Positions 11,236-23,180 of a stretch of 64,000 nt of DNA are shown here, in pieces (within the stretch, counting starts at the first letter, position 1; each line of letters begins with the position of its first letter). The position numbers and the translations under genes were made by a program. Source of the DNA: Limnomonas spitsbergensis (taxonomy: Eukaryota; Chlorophyta; Chlorophyceae; Chlamydomonadales); the NCBI GenBank assembly GCA_037349105.1, contig JAYJMM010000120.1, forward strand, positions 3,724,001 through 3,788,000. Direction: 5' to 3'. The notes below the pieces were generated by a model, which did not search any database, was not told where the DNA came from, and saw only the letters and a list, made by a program, of their open reading frames with translations.

Positions 11236-11443
11236 CATGAAACTGTGCGACTGGCCCTGCCTGGGCACTATTAAGTACCGGTGTGTGCCTATGTGGTGCA
11301 TATCCACATGGCAGAATGAGCTCTTACTTCAAGCGGTTCTTGAGACCAGTGTTGGGCGATTTACCCTGGCGATTTACGGTTGCGGTGTTATTACGGTTGC
11401 CTTTTACGGTGCAGATTTCACGGACGGCGTAATTACGTCGATT

Positions 11444-11550
11444 CTGGATACGGTGACTTCACCGTATCCAGATCAGAAGCATAAATTCATTAATTACAAA
11501 AAGGACCTGACCCACTCGGCCGAGCCTTGGGCCGAGTGGGCCTGGTCCTT
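11444..11550. other. Two adjacent perfect/near-perfect hairpins
   Basis: At 11444-11471 CTGGATACGGTGA is followed after two bases by its exact reverse complement. At 11501-11550 AAGGACC and CCCACTCGGCC form arms around a GAGCCTT loop with only small internal mismatches. The pair lies in the intergenic interval between convergent genes. Confidence 0.75.
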
Positions 11551-11736
11551 GGGTGAAACCGTGGCCAACTGAAAACAAAGAAATCCTTGTCCCAACACGC
11601 GTAATTTAGAACGACGTGTATCTCAGCCATAGACATATTTCAATGTTAACAAGAGCTACTTCACCGTATTTCACATAAATGCACAAGCATGAATGTCAGC
11701 GCCCATCCTCAGTATCCTCAGTATCCTCATCCTCTG

Positions 11737-14700
11737 CTACTTCTCGGCTGCCTGCTGTCCCCTGCACAACGGGCACACCCTATTGGGGCCTGGCAGCTTG
11801 GCCATGCAGGTCTTGCACATAAGGTGACCACACTCGGTTATGCTGTAAGTTGTTGGGTCGACCACCTCAAAACACACAGGGCCTACCAAGTAAATAGGGG
11901 GAGATGAGTGAGCGATCATGAGTGTTGATCATTGACGAGTGAGAATGTATGAATGTGTGTGGAAGTGTGAAATGGGGGATATGTGTGTGGTGGAGAGTGA
12001 TGGGGGTCTGCACACACATGCATATGAAGCAAGCTCATTACAACGGCCTGCATGTGACTTCTGGAGGACCGCCTCTGATAGACCCCAAAGGGAGAACTAG
12101 ATTCAGGCCAGATATAATAGACAATCCAGTCATAAGCTGTCCACCAGATCCGGGTAGCGTCATGGACATGTTTTGGCCGCGGCCATCGTCGCCTTCTGCC
12201 CGTGTCCACCTCTTTGTTATGGGCAAGTGAATCAACCCAACCTGAGCTGAGGCCCTGCCATTCCTGCACTATAGATGCAATGGATGGGGATTCGACTTAC
12301 AAGTGGATTTGTAATCGTTGAGCATGCGGTTGATGACACTGGCTTGAGCGCTGTTACAAACAGGGGGAGTAGGGGGGGCTCCATAGAGGACGGTGGCCGT
12401 GGCAACAGGAATCCGCAAAATTACTGCGGTAGCGGGCAAGGACGTCAGCTGGGTGAAAGAAGCAGCACGCTGATGGATGGAGATGGTGGGGCCTTGAGGC
12501 ACAGTGGCGGGGCTGGTTTTGGCTGCAAGAGTCATCTGCACTTTGCTGACAGGCGGAACGGCGGCAACGACCGAGGAGGCGATGCTAGCCAGCCATTAGC
12601 GGCCTCCTCAGCTGCATCGTCAACGCCGACGATCTTGTATTAGCCGCTGGTCCTGAGGCGGGTAACGCGAAGGAAGAGGAGGTAGGCAAGGTCCGAGTGA
12701 GGTGTTGAGTGAAAAGAAATGGAAGATTCCGGTTTGGTCTGGAAATTGTAACAATGTACATCCTGGTTGCAATACATAAATTACATTTGAGGGTCCAGAG
12801 GTGTTTTAGGTTCAGTTTTGTGTTGCCATGCACAAGAGATAGCCTCACTCTCCATGATTCAAATTTGCACGACGTTCGGTTCCCAGATGCATATTTACCT
12901 CTCCCATTACCTCCCAGCCTCGCGTCCCTTTTCCCTTTCTCCCCCGCCCCATTCCCCTCCCTTCCCTACCCCGTCTCCCTCCACCCTCTCCCCACCCTCC
13001 CCTCTCTGCACCACCTCCCTCACCCCTCCCCTTCCTGCTCTGACTCCCTCTTGCCTTACACACTTACCCCACTGCCGAGCTTGCGTATTTCAACAGGAAT
13101 AGCACCAGCACAAAGGTGAATGCCGCAAATCCTACAAGCAGCCCGAGCCAGCCCGCAGAGAGGAGGCTTAGCACGGACGTGTATAACACGATAACGATTA
13201 GTATGACATTGCGGATTGTGGTGCCTGCTTTGGTGTAGCATCGAGCAAGAGGAGGGGGGTGGGGGCTCAGCTGGTGGAGGCCAGCCTGGGATCTATCTGT
13301 CAGCGAGGCAGCAAGGCAGATGGAAACAAGGGGTCATTCAGGGTGATACCCAGCCCTAGGTCAGCAATAATGGTTGGCCATGCCAGGAGCAGTGTTGCAC
13401 TTGATGCACGCCAGACCATGCCAATTTAGGGTTCAGGCGGCCAACGCTGGGCCAATTGGGATGAAATCACGACCGGCTTATGGCCGGTGGACCGATCAGT
13501 AGGGTTCCTACACCAGCCAACAACGGCCTTAGACCTTGATCATGAAGCTGGATTGTAGCTGAAGCGCTCAAAGAAATCACAGGTTACGACTTGCGAGCTG
13601 CTGCATTCCTGCACCAGCCCCCCTATTGCACTGACAGCACACTTTTCAATATCAGAAACACGCTATGCTCATGGTATCACAAACAGCCAAAATGGTATCA
13701 CAACATGATATCGTCGGGGAAACTGTGCGTGGGGTGCAGTCAATGGGTAGACCCGCCGTGGGGTTACCCATTGGGGATTGTCACCACCCAGTGGGATAAC
13801 CCACTACTGCACTCCCACACGGGAATTCCCACGCAGGGTACCATCGAGTGGGAAAAGCCACTGCGGTGATCACAAGCAGCCATATCACGTGACCCGCCCC
13901 AAGTGAGGGGTTCCAATCACCGAGTAACCATGTAGTAGTGGGGTCCAGGGCAGCAGCAGCACCGGACAAAATCCAAACATGATCTCTGTTGTGCATGATG
14001 CATTTGCACGTGCCACGCCAACGTTGCACTCACTCTCTGAGCTATGGGGGGCGATCTCCTCAGACCATCCTGTCAAAGGACCCAGGAGGAACGGCCCTGC
14101 AGCAAGGGTGAGACCGAAGAGGGACCATGCCTCTATGGAGTTCCCGGTAGAGTTCGCAACCTGGAAGGTGCAGACATTGGTGTAAAGAACAAGGGGGGAG
14201 GCAGGCACCACAATGACACTGTACCCAGGCCCCAACACCTATCAGAATGATCAGAAGTCTCCCTTGCGATGCAGAGGCGGAAAAGGAGTTCCACCACAGA
14301 CCTTGTGGGGGGGGCTTTTCAAGGGGATAGATGAGGAGAGGGGGGGGGGGGGGGCGTGGGGGAAGCCGGAGGGGGTATGAATGGTGGGATGGAGTCTATC
14401 TGCTAAGGGGTATTGGAGGAAGAGGGGGAGGGAGTGAAGGGGGGGGAGGGGGGGTAGAGACAGCGTAACGTGCTTGGTAGAAACAATATCTAAAAGCTGT
14501 CCAGAGACAGATCATGGCAGCCCTAGGTTTTCATCATCCGTCTTGTAGAAAAACTTGCAACGGCTGTAGCACAAGGGCGGAAAAGAAAGACTGGCCCTGG
14601 CCAGGATCCATGTCTGGTAAGTTGGCTGCCCTGTGGTTTGTGAGCTTCACAAGATGGCCCGAATCGATGGCCTCAAAACATGTACATGACAGAGTTCATA

Positions 14701-17700
14701 TTCAGAAGTGACCTCTGGACATGGGCCGATTGGCCGGAATAATTATAGAGCAAGTTAGCGGAGTTGTATACTTCTACATACATGCCCGGCCAGCATGGCC
14801 CGCCTGACGCGCACACTCACGGAATCAAAGATCGTGCACACGGATATCACGATCGCATAGACAAAGGAGAAGAGTAGCGATGAGACTATTTGAGGCCCAA
14901 GAAACTCCAGTGGACCTGGGGAGGGGGTAGACAAGGAGTAAACAACTAAGTGGACCTAGGGAGGGAGTAGACAAGGAGTAAACAACTAAGTGGACCTGGG
15001 GAGGGAGTAGACAAGGAGTAAACAACTAAGTGGACCTGGGGAGGGAGTAGACAAGGAGTAAACAACTAAGTGGACCTGGGGAGGGAGTAGACAAGGAGTA
15101 AACAACTAAGTGGACCAGGGGAGGGAGTAGACAAGGAGTAAACAACTAAGTGGACCTGGGGAGGGAGTAGACAAGGAGTAAACAACGAAGTGGACCTGGG
15201 GAGGGAGTAGACAAGGAGTAAACAACTAAGTGGACCTGGGGAGGAAGTAGACAAGGAGTAAGCAACTAAGTGGACCTGGGGAGGGAGTAGACAAGGAGTA
15301 AACAACTAAGTGGACCTGGGGAGGGAGTAGACAAGGAGTAGAACAGCTGAGGGGGCTGCAAGTAAGCAGCATAAAATTGATCCCTACCATGAGGCCCACG
15401 CACCCACCAGCAAGCTCATGCTCCCCACCACCCTCCATGGGTTGGCACCTCTCCGTGTGCTCTCCTTCATAAAGAGCACTACGGTCTCCGCGACATCAGG
15501 GTGCAAGCAACAAGACCTTTCCTCCTTCCCACATGGGCCCTGGGTAACTCAGCTCTGGCAGCCCTCTGCTGGTGGTGGCTCTTACCATCTATCCCGCTAG
15601 GGCAGTCGACCAGGAACCAGGCACACATCAATCCCAGGCCTGCTCAGGGGCAGGACCAGCCTTGGAGGTCAGGGCCATCAGTGCAATTGGGGTTGGAGCT
15701 GTAGGCAACTGGCACAAGAGATGGTATGGGTGATTGGTTGGTAGGTCGGTTAGGTGGTTGATAGGGTGGCATGCAGACTCACAATCTGCAGACATTGCAA
15801 TACGCAAGCGAGGGGATAAAGCGGACGCTGAGGGAGATTCATCCTGGGACAGAGACCAATGGCTACGAACACCAACAGACCATGGGTCAACCACACACCA
15901 AATAAAATGTAGAAGCACGCAGCCAGCAGCTGGGTCCAATACGCCATCGCACCGGCCCAGCTCCGCCACTTCTGGCTGCAAGACCTGGGGAGAGGAAGCA
16001 GAAGAGGCAGACATGCAGAGAAGCAGCAGCAACCAGCAGAAACAACAACAGAAGCCAGAGCCCCAAAGCAAGCAGCAACAGCAACAACAGCAGGATCCTC
16101 AAAGCGAGCAGCAGCAGCAGCAGCAGTAGCCGCATTACAGGATCACCGCGGCAATCTCACCAATGCATGCAGTAGTCACCAATAGGGCCCGCGATGTCAC
16201 AGCTACACCAAGTCTCTGCAGCCACTAACTCCGTCTCCGACCTAGCGGTGTAGGCAGGCACCATCATCCGGGCTTAAGAACCAAGGATGCAAAACGTGTG
16301 GGACAGGCGCCATGAGTCAACGTGGAGCAAAACTGAGCAACAGTCACGAAGGGAAGGGACGCCGGGCCTTGAAACTTGTCGACTGTTGCCAACAGTCGAC
16401 ATGTTTGTGTGTAAGTTGCCATGTCACATGCTTCAGCCAAAACGGGCATCTCCCTAAATCCTTGCCTTGGCTCGCGTATTCATAGCCATACTTGCCTGCC
16501 ATACCAGCCGTCGCAGAAGGTGGTGTCAGGGCTGGTCTCGTCCAAAAAGCCAAAGTTCAGGACGGGGTGGTTCTTGTTGAAGGAGGAGGTGCACCAGTAT
16601 TGCTCGTGGGCAACAGCGCTGCGCAACAGAGAGAAGTGGGTTGGGGGAGATGCAGTACACAGTACACAGATAGGCAGTACACCGTACACATATATGTAGT
16701 ACACATCATGCACATGGGCAGTACACATCATCCCAAAGGCAGTATGCACAATGCACATGGACAGTACACAGGACACATATATGTAGTACACATCATGCAC
16801 ATGGGCAGTACCGGTACACATAATGCACCTAGGCAGTACACATCATGCACATAGGCAGTACCGGTACACATAATGCTCCTAGGCAGTACACAGTATGCAT
16901 GTAGGTGAATGTACATTCACATCTGATGGTATGGCGGTTGTTCAGCATTCAAAATTGCCCTCTCTCAGACAAGGGCTCTACAAAGGCAGGAGGGCATAAC
17001 ACATCCTTGACAGTGCGAGCAAGGGAGCACGTATGTGGAGATAGGCACGCAGGCAGTACATGTTTCTGGGATGTATTGCTGATGTACACTGAAAATGCAA
17101 GTGCCGTGTGCAAACACTGTACATGAGGCATGAATGTACTGCCTGGGCACATGAGGCAATACATCCATTCCCTGTTTACACTTGTCTGGAATGTATTGCT
17201 GGTTTACACAGGAAAGAAATCCAAGTGCCATGTACGGACGCTGTACATGAGGCATGAATGTACTGCCTGGGCACATGAGGCAATACATCAATTCCCTGTT
17301 TACACAGGCAGTACATGAGACATGGATATATTGCCGTTGGCTGTGGCCTGCCTGGGTGTGGGGGTGTTAAAACGGCGGACGGCCGGAGGCCCCAGGAGTG
17401 CTGACCCCTCAGTAACCCCAGAGCCCCCCGTCCCCTTCCCTACCTGCCCATAAGCAAGACTCACCCAAGCCCATTGTCGTTCAAGGAGATGCACTGCCTG
17501 CAAAGTGAGCAAACAACACAGCCCGGGGGAGGTGGGAGGAGGCACACATTCAGTGAAGGGTGTGCACGATACCGTGCAACCAAGAATGTCAGAATGTGTA
17601 AGTGGGTGTGTGGGAGGGTATCCATGGCAAAGGGGGGTATATCCCCTGTGCAAAGGGGGGAATATCCCCTGTGCAAAGGGGGGGATATCCCCTGTGCAAA

Positions 17701-20700
17701 GGGAGGAATATCCCCTGTGCAAAGGGGGGGATATCCCCTGTGCAAAGGGGGGTATATCCTCTGTGCAAAGGGGGGGATATCCCCTGTGCAAAGGGGGGAT
17801 ATCCCCTGTGCAAAGGGGGGAATATCCCCTGTGCAAAGGGGGGAATATCCCCTGTGCAAAGGGGGGGATATCCCCTGTGCAAAGGGGGGGATATCCCCTG
17901 TGCAAAGGGGGGGATATCCCCTGTGCAAAGGGGGGGATATCCCCTGTGCAAAGGGGGGGATATCCCCTGTGCAAAGGGGGGGATATCCCCTGTGCAAAGG
18001 GGGGATATCCCCTGTGCAAAGGGGGGAATATCCCCTGTGCAAAGGGGGGAATATCCCCTGTGCAAAGGGGGGGATATCCCCTGTGCAAAGGGGGGGATAT
18101 CCCCTGTGCAAAGGGGGGGATATCCCCTGTGCAAAGGGGGGGATATCCCCTGTGCAAAGGGGGGGATATCCCCTGTGCAAAGGGGGGGATATCCCCTGTG
18201 CAAAGGGGGGGATATCCCCTGTGCAAAGGGGGAAATATCCCCTGTGCAAAGGGGGGGATATCCCCTGTGCAAAGGGGGGAATATCCCCTGTGCAAAGGGG
18301 GGAATATCCCCTGTGCAAAGGGGGGGATATCCCCTGTGCAAAGGGGGGAATATCCCCTGTGCAAAGGGAGAATATCCCCTGTGCAAAGGGGGGAATATCC
18401 CCTGTGCAAAGGGGGGGATATCCCCTGTGCAAAGGGGGGGATATCCCCTGTGCAAAGGGGGGGATATCCCCTGTGCAAAGGGGGGAATATCCCCTGGGCA
18501 AAGGGGGGAATATCCCCTGTGCAAAGGGGGGTATATCCCCTGTGCTAAGGGGGGAATATCCCCTGTGCAAAGGGGGAATATCCCCTGTGCAAAGGGGGGT
18601 ACATCCCCTGTGCAAAGGGGGGTATATCCCCTGTGCAAAGGGGGGGGGATATCCCCTGTGTAAAGGGGAGAATATCCCCTGTGCAAAGGGGGGAATATCC
18701 CCTGTGCAAAGGGGGAATATCCCCTGTGAAAAGGGGGGAATATCCCCTGTGCAAAGGGGGGTATATCCCCTGTGCAAAGGGGGAATATCCCCTGTGCAAA
18801 GGGGGGAATATCCCCTGTGCAAAGGGGGGTATATCCCCTGTGCAAAGGGGGGGATATCCCCTGTGCAAAGGGGGGGATATCCCCTGTGCAAAGGGGGGGG
18901 ATATCTTCTGTGCAAAGGGGGGGATATCCCCTGTGCAAAGGGGGGTATATCCCCTGTGCAAAGGGGGGGATATCCCCTGTGCAAAGGGGGGAATATCCCC
19001 TGTGCAAAGGGGGGAATATCCCCTGTGCGAAGGGGGGGATATCCCCTGTGCAAAGTGGGGAATATCCCCTGTGCAAAGGGGGGTATATCCCCTGTGCAAA
19101 GGGGGGGGATATCCCCTGTGCAAAGGGGGGGATATCCCCTGTGCAAAGGGGGGAATATCCCCTGTGCAAAGGGGGGAATATCCCCTGTGCAAAGGGGGGA
19201 ATATCCCCTGTGCAAAGGGGGGTATATCCCCTGTGCAAAGGGGGAATATCCCCTGTGCAAAGGGGGGAATATCCCCTGTGCAAAGGGGGGTATATCCCCT
19301 GTGCAAAGGGGGGTATATCCCCTGTGCAAAGGGGGGTATATCCCCTGTGCAAAGGGGGGTATATCCCCTGTGAAAAGGGGGAATATCCCCTGTGCAAAGG
19401 GGGGAATATCCCCTGTGCAAAGGGGGGAATATTCCCTGTGCAAAGGGGGGGGATATCCCCTGTGCAAAGGGGGGAATATCCCCTGTGCAAAGGGGGAAAT
19501 ATCCCCTGTGCAAAGGGGGGGATATCCCCTGTGCAAAGGGGGGGATATCCCCTGTGCAAAGGGGGGGGGATATCTTCTGTGCAAAGGGGGGGATATCCCC
19601 TGTGCAAAGGGGGGTATATCCCCTGTGCAAAGGGGGGGATATCCCCTGTGCAAAGGGGGGAATATCCCCTGTGCAAAGGGGGGAATATCCCCTGTGCGAA
19701 GGGGGGGATATCCCCTGTGCAAAGTGGGGAATATCCCCTGTGCAAAGGGGGAATATCCCCTGTGCAAAGGGGGGAATATCCCCTGTGCAAAGGGGGGTAT
19801 ATCCCCTGTGCAAAGGGGGAATATCCCCTGTGCAAAGGGGGGTATATCCCCTGTGCAAAGGGGGGTATATCCCCTGTGCAAAGGGGGGTATATCCCCGGT
19901 GCAAAGGGGGGTATATCCCCTGTGCAAAGGGGGGTATATCCCCTGTGCAAAGGGGGAATATCCCCTGTGCAAAGGGGGGAATATCCCCTGTGCAAAGGGG
20001 GGAATATCCCCTGTGCAAAGGGGGAATATCCCCTGTGCAAAGGGGGGAATATCCCCTGTGCAATGGGGGGTATATCCCCTGTGCAAAGGGGGAATATCCC
20101 CTGTGCAAAGGGGGGAATATCCCCTGTGCAAAGGGGGGTATATCCCCTGTGCAAAGGGGGGTATATCCCCTGTGCAAAGGGGGGTATATCCCCTGTGCAA
20201 AGGGGGGTATATCCCCTGTGCAAAGGGGGGTATATCCCCTGTGCAAAGGGGGGAATATCCCCTGTGCAAAGGGGGGAATATCCCCTGTGCAAAGGGGGGG
20301 ATATCCCCTGTGCAAAGGGGGGGATATCCCCTGTGCAAAAGAGTAGTTGGACAACACCGCGATGTGAAACTACGACCTCTCCAGAGCATGAGGATTTTGT
20401 CAACATGAGAATGAGTGTGTGGGGCGTGGGGTGGCCTGGTGGGAGAGGGGAGGGATCAACTACTGGGGGTCATAAATGAATAAATTAATTAAAGATAAGC
20501 CCTGAGGCGTGGATCAAGTAAGCCACACGTTCAGCCGTGGCTCTAGGTGACCTACCACAATCATATTCACATGCGTTCCGATGCAGCTGGACACACCTTC
20601 ATTGGTGTGGACCTGTGACCTTTCAATCGCAGTTAGGCTCTGTCGACATCAAATTTAGATCCTGGCACATCCTGGCAGATCCGTCTCCTAATCCTGGTTC

Positions 20701-23148
20701 CAGATCTGGGACTACCGGTACTGTCCCTGTTGGGCTCACCAGTGGGTGCAGAAGTTGCCGTTGGCCGATGTCACGCGGCACTCACAGCTCTCCACCTGAT
20801 CCCGCACAAGCAATGACAGGGAAGTGGGCATTGGCTGATTTGGGTAGGACTAAGAGGGGAAAGGGGGGGATAAGGGGGACAGGGGAGACAGGGGGGAAAG
20901 GGGGGAAAGGGGGGGATAAGGGGGGCAGGGGAGACAGGGGGGAAAGGGGGGAAAGGGGGGGAAAGGGGGGGATAAGGGGGACAGGGGACACAGGGTGGCC
21001 CTTCATACTGCAGTACGCATTGCCCCTGGCACATGGCACATACCGCAGTAGTGCCCTTTGCCTTCATCGTCATGAAGCAGCCGCTCAGAGCGTTTGTCTG
21101 TTGTCTTTCCACATCCAGAATATGCCCCGCCCCATCCTGGACAGCCATCCGCTCAGACTCATCAGTTGTGGTGTCCGAGAGGCGGCGGCCCAGGGATGCG
21201 TTGGCAGGCAGCCCATTGCTGTGTAGCTTCAAGCTACTAAAGGCCACCTGAACAAACAGCAAGGGCAACACAGCGAGGACACTCACTCATGGGTGCCCAT
21301 GCACCAAGCCACTTCCGTGCTGCTACCACCAAGACAGGGCATCACCATGGAACCATGGAAAGGGATGGGATGGAGGGGAAGGAGCAGGACGGTGCCAAGG
21401 CCCACCTGCCTTCCCCTGTGAAACAAGTAAGCAAGGCCGGCGTCCAGGAACGGTTCTGCACATCAGTTCCACCATCCACAATCAACTACAATCAGGCGGC
21501 CGTACATCATGGCATAAGTCCCTGAGAGAAGCCCTCAGCTACCCTAAGGTAACTAAATAGAACCTGACATGTAGCTTTTAAGCGTACAAGGAACATCACT
21601 TTTAAGCTTACAGGTTATATTTCAGCTACCATGTGACATTAAATTGTAATCTTCAAAACTACATTCCAGCAACCTTTCAGCTACCTTTATCTACCATTCA
21701 GCTGCATCTCTGCTACTGTCATCTTACTAGGTGGTAGTCGTGGTGCCCTGCACCTTCTGTGGGGCAGAAGATGACAGGCTCCTCGGTGCCACGGATGCCG
21801 ACCCAGGCAGCGCAGAAGTGTCCGCTGTCAGACAGCTGAGTGCACTGCACGTTGGCCGCTGAGACGTACTGTGGGAAAGTGCTGAGATTTGTGGCCTCGC
21901 GGCGCTCTCTCCTGGGATGTGGAATAAGGACAGGGGCACAGGGGATGGTAGGGACAGGTGCCGTAGGGAAGGGGAGGGTTGGAGGCGTGGGAGGGTGGGG
22001 CAGGGGCAGGGGCCTGGGTTGGGGTAAAAATGGTGGCGGGGGTAGGTAAGTCTATGTTGCCGATTATTGCATGTGGAAACAGGGGAGGTTTGCAAGGGCG
22101 GGCTGAGGGCTGGGAGCTTTGCATGTCAACCATGGTGGGGACAGGTGTGGCAGGGAAGGGGAGTGTTGTAGGGGGGGCTGAGGGCGGCGCATGAGCCTGG
22201 CTTGGAGTAGAGGAGGGGGCGGGGGAACGTGGGTTAACGTTGCCGATAATTGTCATGATGCATCAATACAAGATCCTGCCCTTACGAAAGCATGCATGAC
22301 TGCCTGCTGACGAGGCAGGGAGCCAAGGGACATTGAAAAAGGGTTGGAGGCTCCCCAGCAACGACCCCCGGCAACGATCGCCTTGGCGGACTGCCTGATT
22401 GGGCCCATGCCCTCCGGCCTGTATCCAGTTGCAAAAAACAAATAAATAAATAAATAAATAAATAGATACAAGAACTGGCGCGTGGGGTGAGGAGACTGCC
22501 CATTTTGACTGAGGCATGGGACATAGCTACCGTCTGTGTCCAGTGGTCAGGCCTGCCTCTGGCCAGAGGCCCTCCCACAACATCCCGTGTGCTCACCATC
22601 CTGAGCAGAACTGGTGTAGTTGACCAGACACATTGACGCTGGTGGCCGATGTGCACAGGACTTCACCTAGCTTTGCATCGTGAATGTCTCGACCGAATCC
22701 GCCGTTGTACCGCCCTGCTCAGGCAGATCGGGTGCATTCATGGCAGGTCAGCAGGAGGACATAAGCAGAAGGTTGTCATAAACCGGGTCGGAGTGTGGCT
22801 GGGTCAGGACACAGAAGCGAGGCTGAGGTGCGGGCCGCATGCCAGAGCATCCATATGGTGTGAAAAGCACTGTCAACAAACTTGTAAATGTAGCAACATA
22901 CAAATGCACGCACCCAATGGTGGTAGTGGACCGTCACGTTTGAAGATGTTAGCATCAAACGTGTAAGAGAGGACGGGGAAGAGCGTGACATTGGCTGGGT
23001 TGTTTCTTGGATCTGAGGCGTGTGAAGGGCAGAAGAGCAGCGCCAAGGGGATGAGGAACGCAGCTGCGAGCAGCTTGGACTCCTTGGAGACCTTGGGGGT
23101 GGAGGCGCGGCTGATGTTGATAATGCTGGCCTTGCGGTTGTGTCGCAT
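11737..23148 (-). CDS. Multi-pass membrane protein with Cys-rich ectodomain and C-terminal RING finger
   Basis: About 17 exons on the minus strand: 22932-23180, 22597-22714, 22286-22418, 21728-21868, 21044-21247, 20740-20834, 17465-17497, 16496-16618, 15783-15984, 15586-15639, 15404-15547, 14821-14915, 14034-14160, 13068-13224, 12301-12545, about 12014-12241 and 11737-11882 (TAG); roughly 820 residues. Phases match at nearly every junction; the 15783/15639 and 12014/11882 junctions are least certain. The likely ATG is at 23148, opening a signal peptide (LLAAAFLIPLALLF then SHA). Next come repeated Cys modules ending FCSGW, FCAAW, FCTHW and FCDGW. About seven hydrophobic segments follow, such as LLFSFVYAIVISVCTIF and NVILIVIVLYTSVLSLLSA. 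The C-terminus is a C3HC4 RING (CPVC, CGH, MCKTC, CPLC), which suggests membrane-anchored E3 ubiquitin ligase activity. I do not recognise the ectodomain family. The exon at 16496 uses a GC donor. Confidence 0.75.
12895..13066. repeat. Pyrimidine-rich low-complexity intron tract
   Basis: CCCTCC/CCTTCC-type sequence fills most of the intron between the exons at 12301-12545 and 13068-13224 of the RING gene. On the transcribed strand it is purine-rich. No exon is seen in it. Confidence 0.6.
14275..14820. other. Intron sequence with G-rich tract
   Basis: The part at 14300-14460 is G-rich low complexity with runs of up to 14 G. The remainder to 14820 has no clear exon of the RING gene, although a small phase-0 exon here cannot be excluded. 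Confidence 0.45.
14916..15345 (-). repeat. 40-bp tandem array that includes a splice acceptor
   Basis: About eleven copies of a 40-bp unit abut the exon at 14821-14915. Read on the minus strand each unit ends in CTCCCTCCCCAG then GTCCACTT, repeating the real acceptor and the first about seven exon bases. Confidence 0.85.
16040..16130. repeat. CAG/CAA trinucleotide-rich intron tract
   Basis: CAGCAGCAACAG-type sequence lies directly upstream (minus strand) of the acceptor of the exon at 15783-15984. It gives poly-Gln or poly-Leu open frames that are not coding. Confidence 0.6.
16655..17330. repeat. Imperfect GTACACA-type repeats in intron
   Basis: From 16655 to 16905 units containing GCAGTACACATCATGCACAT recur irregularly. 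At 17126-17310 a block of about 124 bp containing CTGCCTGGGCACATGAGGC is present twice. All lie in the intron between exons 17465-17497 and 16496-16618 of the RING gene. Confidence 0.65.
17625..20338. repeat. 22-bp satellite array with a GGGGATATCCCC palindrome per unit
   Basis: About 120 copies of a 21-24 bp unit of the form GGGGATATCCCCTGTGCAAA plus a G-run. The base before ATATCCCC varies among G, A and T. The array fills most of the 3.2-kb intron between exons 20740-20834 and 17465-17497 of the RING gene. It generates open frames of up to about 1000 codons on both strands that are artefacts. A higher-order duplication with offset 669 bp is visible. Confidence 0.95.
20855..20995. repeat. 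G-rich purine repeat next to an exon
   Basis: GGGGGGATAAGGGGGACAGG-like units sit just upstream, in minus-strand sense, of the acceptor of exon 20740-20834. On the transcribed strand this is a long C/T tract, which would act as an extended polypyrimidine tract. Confidence 0.7.
22438..22466. repeat. AAAT tetranucleotide microsatellite
   Basis: Six to seven AAAT units in the intron just before the acceptor of exon 22286-22418 of the RING gene. Confidence 0.85.
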
Positions 23149-23180
23149 CTGAATGCTCACTGATGATGTGGGAGGAACCA

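Noticed and set aside
15887..16135. Leu-rich frame resembling a membrane segment
   Set aside because: Arises from CAG/CAA repeats on the opposite strand, within an intron before the real RING-gene exon.
17461..20479. Open frames of up to about 1000 codons on both strands
   Set aside because: They run through the 22-bp satellite in several frames at once and only exist because the repeat lacks stops; real exons of the RING gene lie on either side in one strand.
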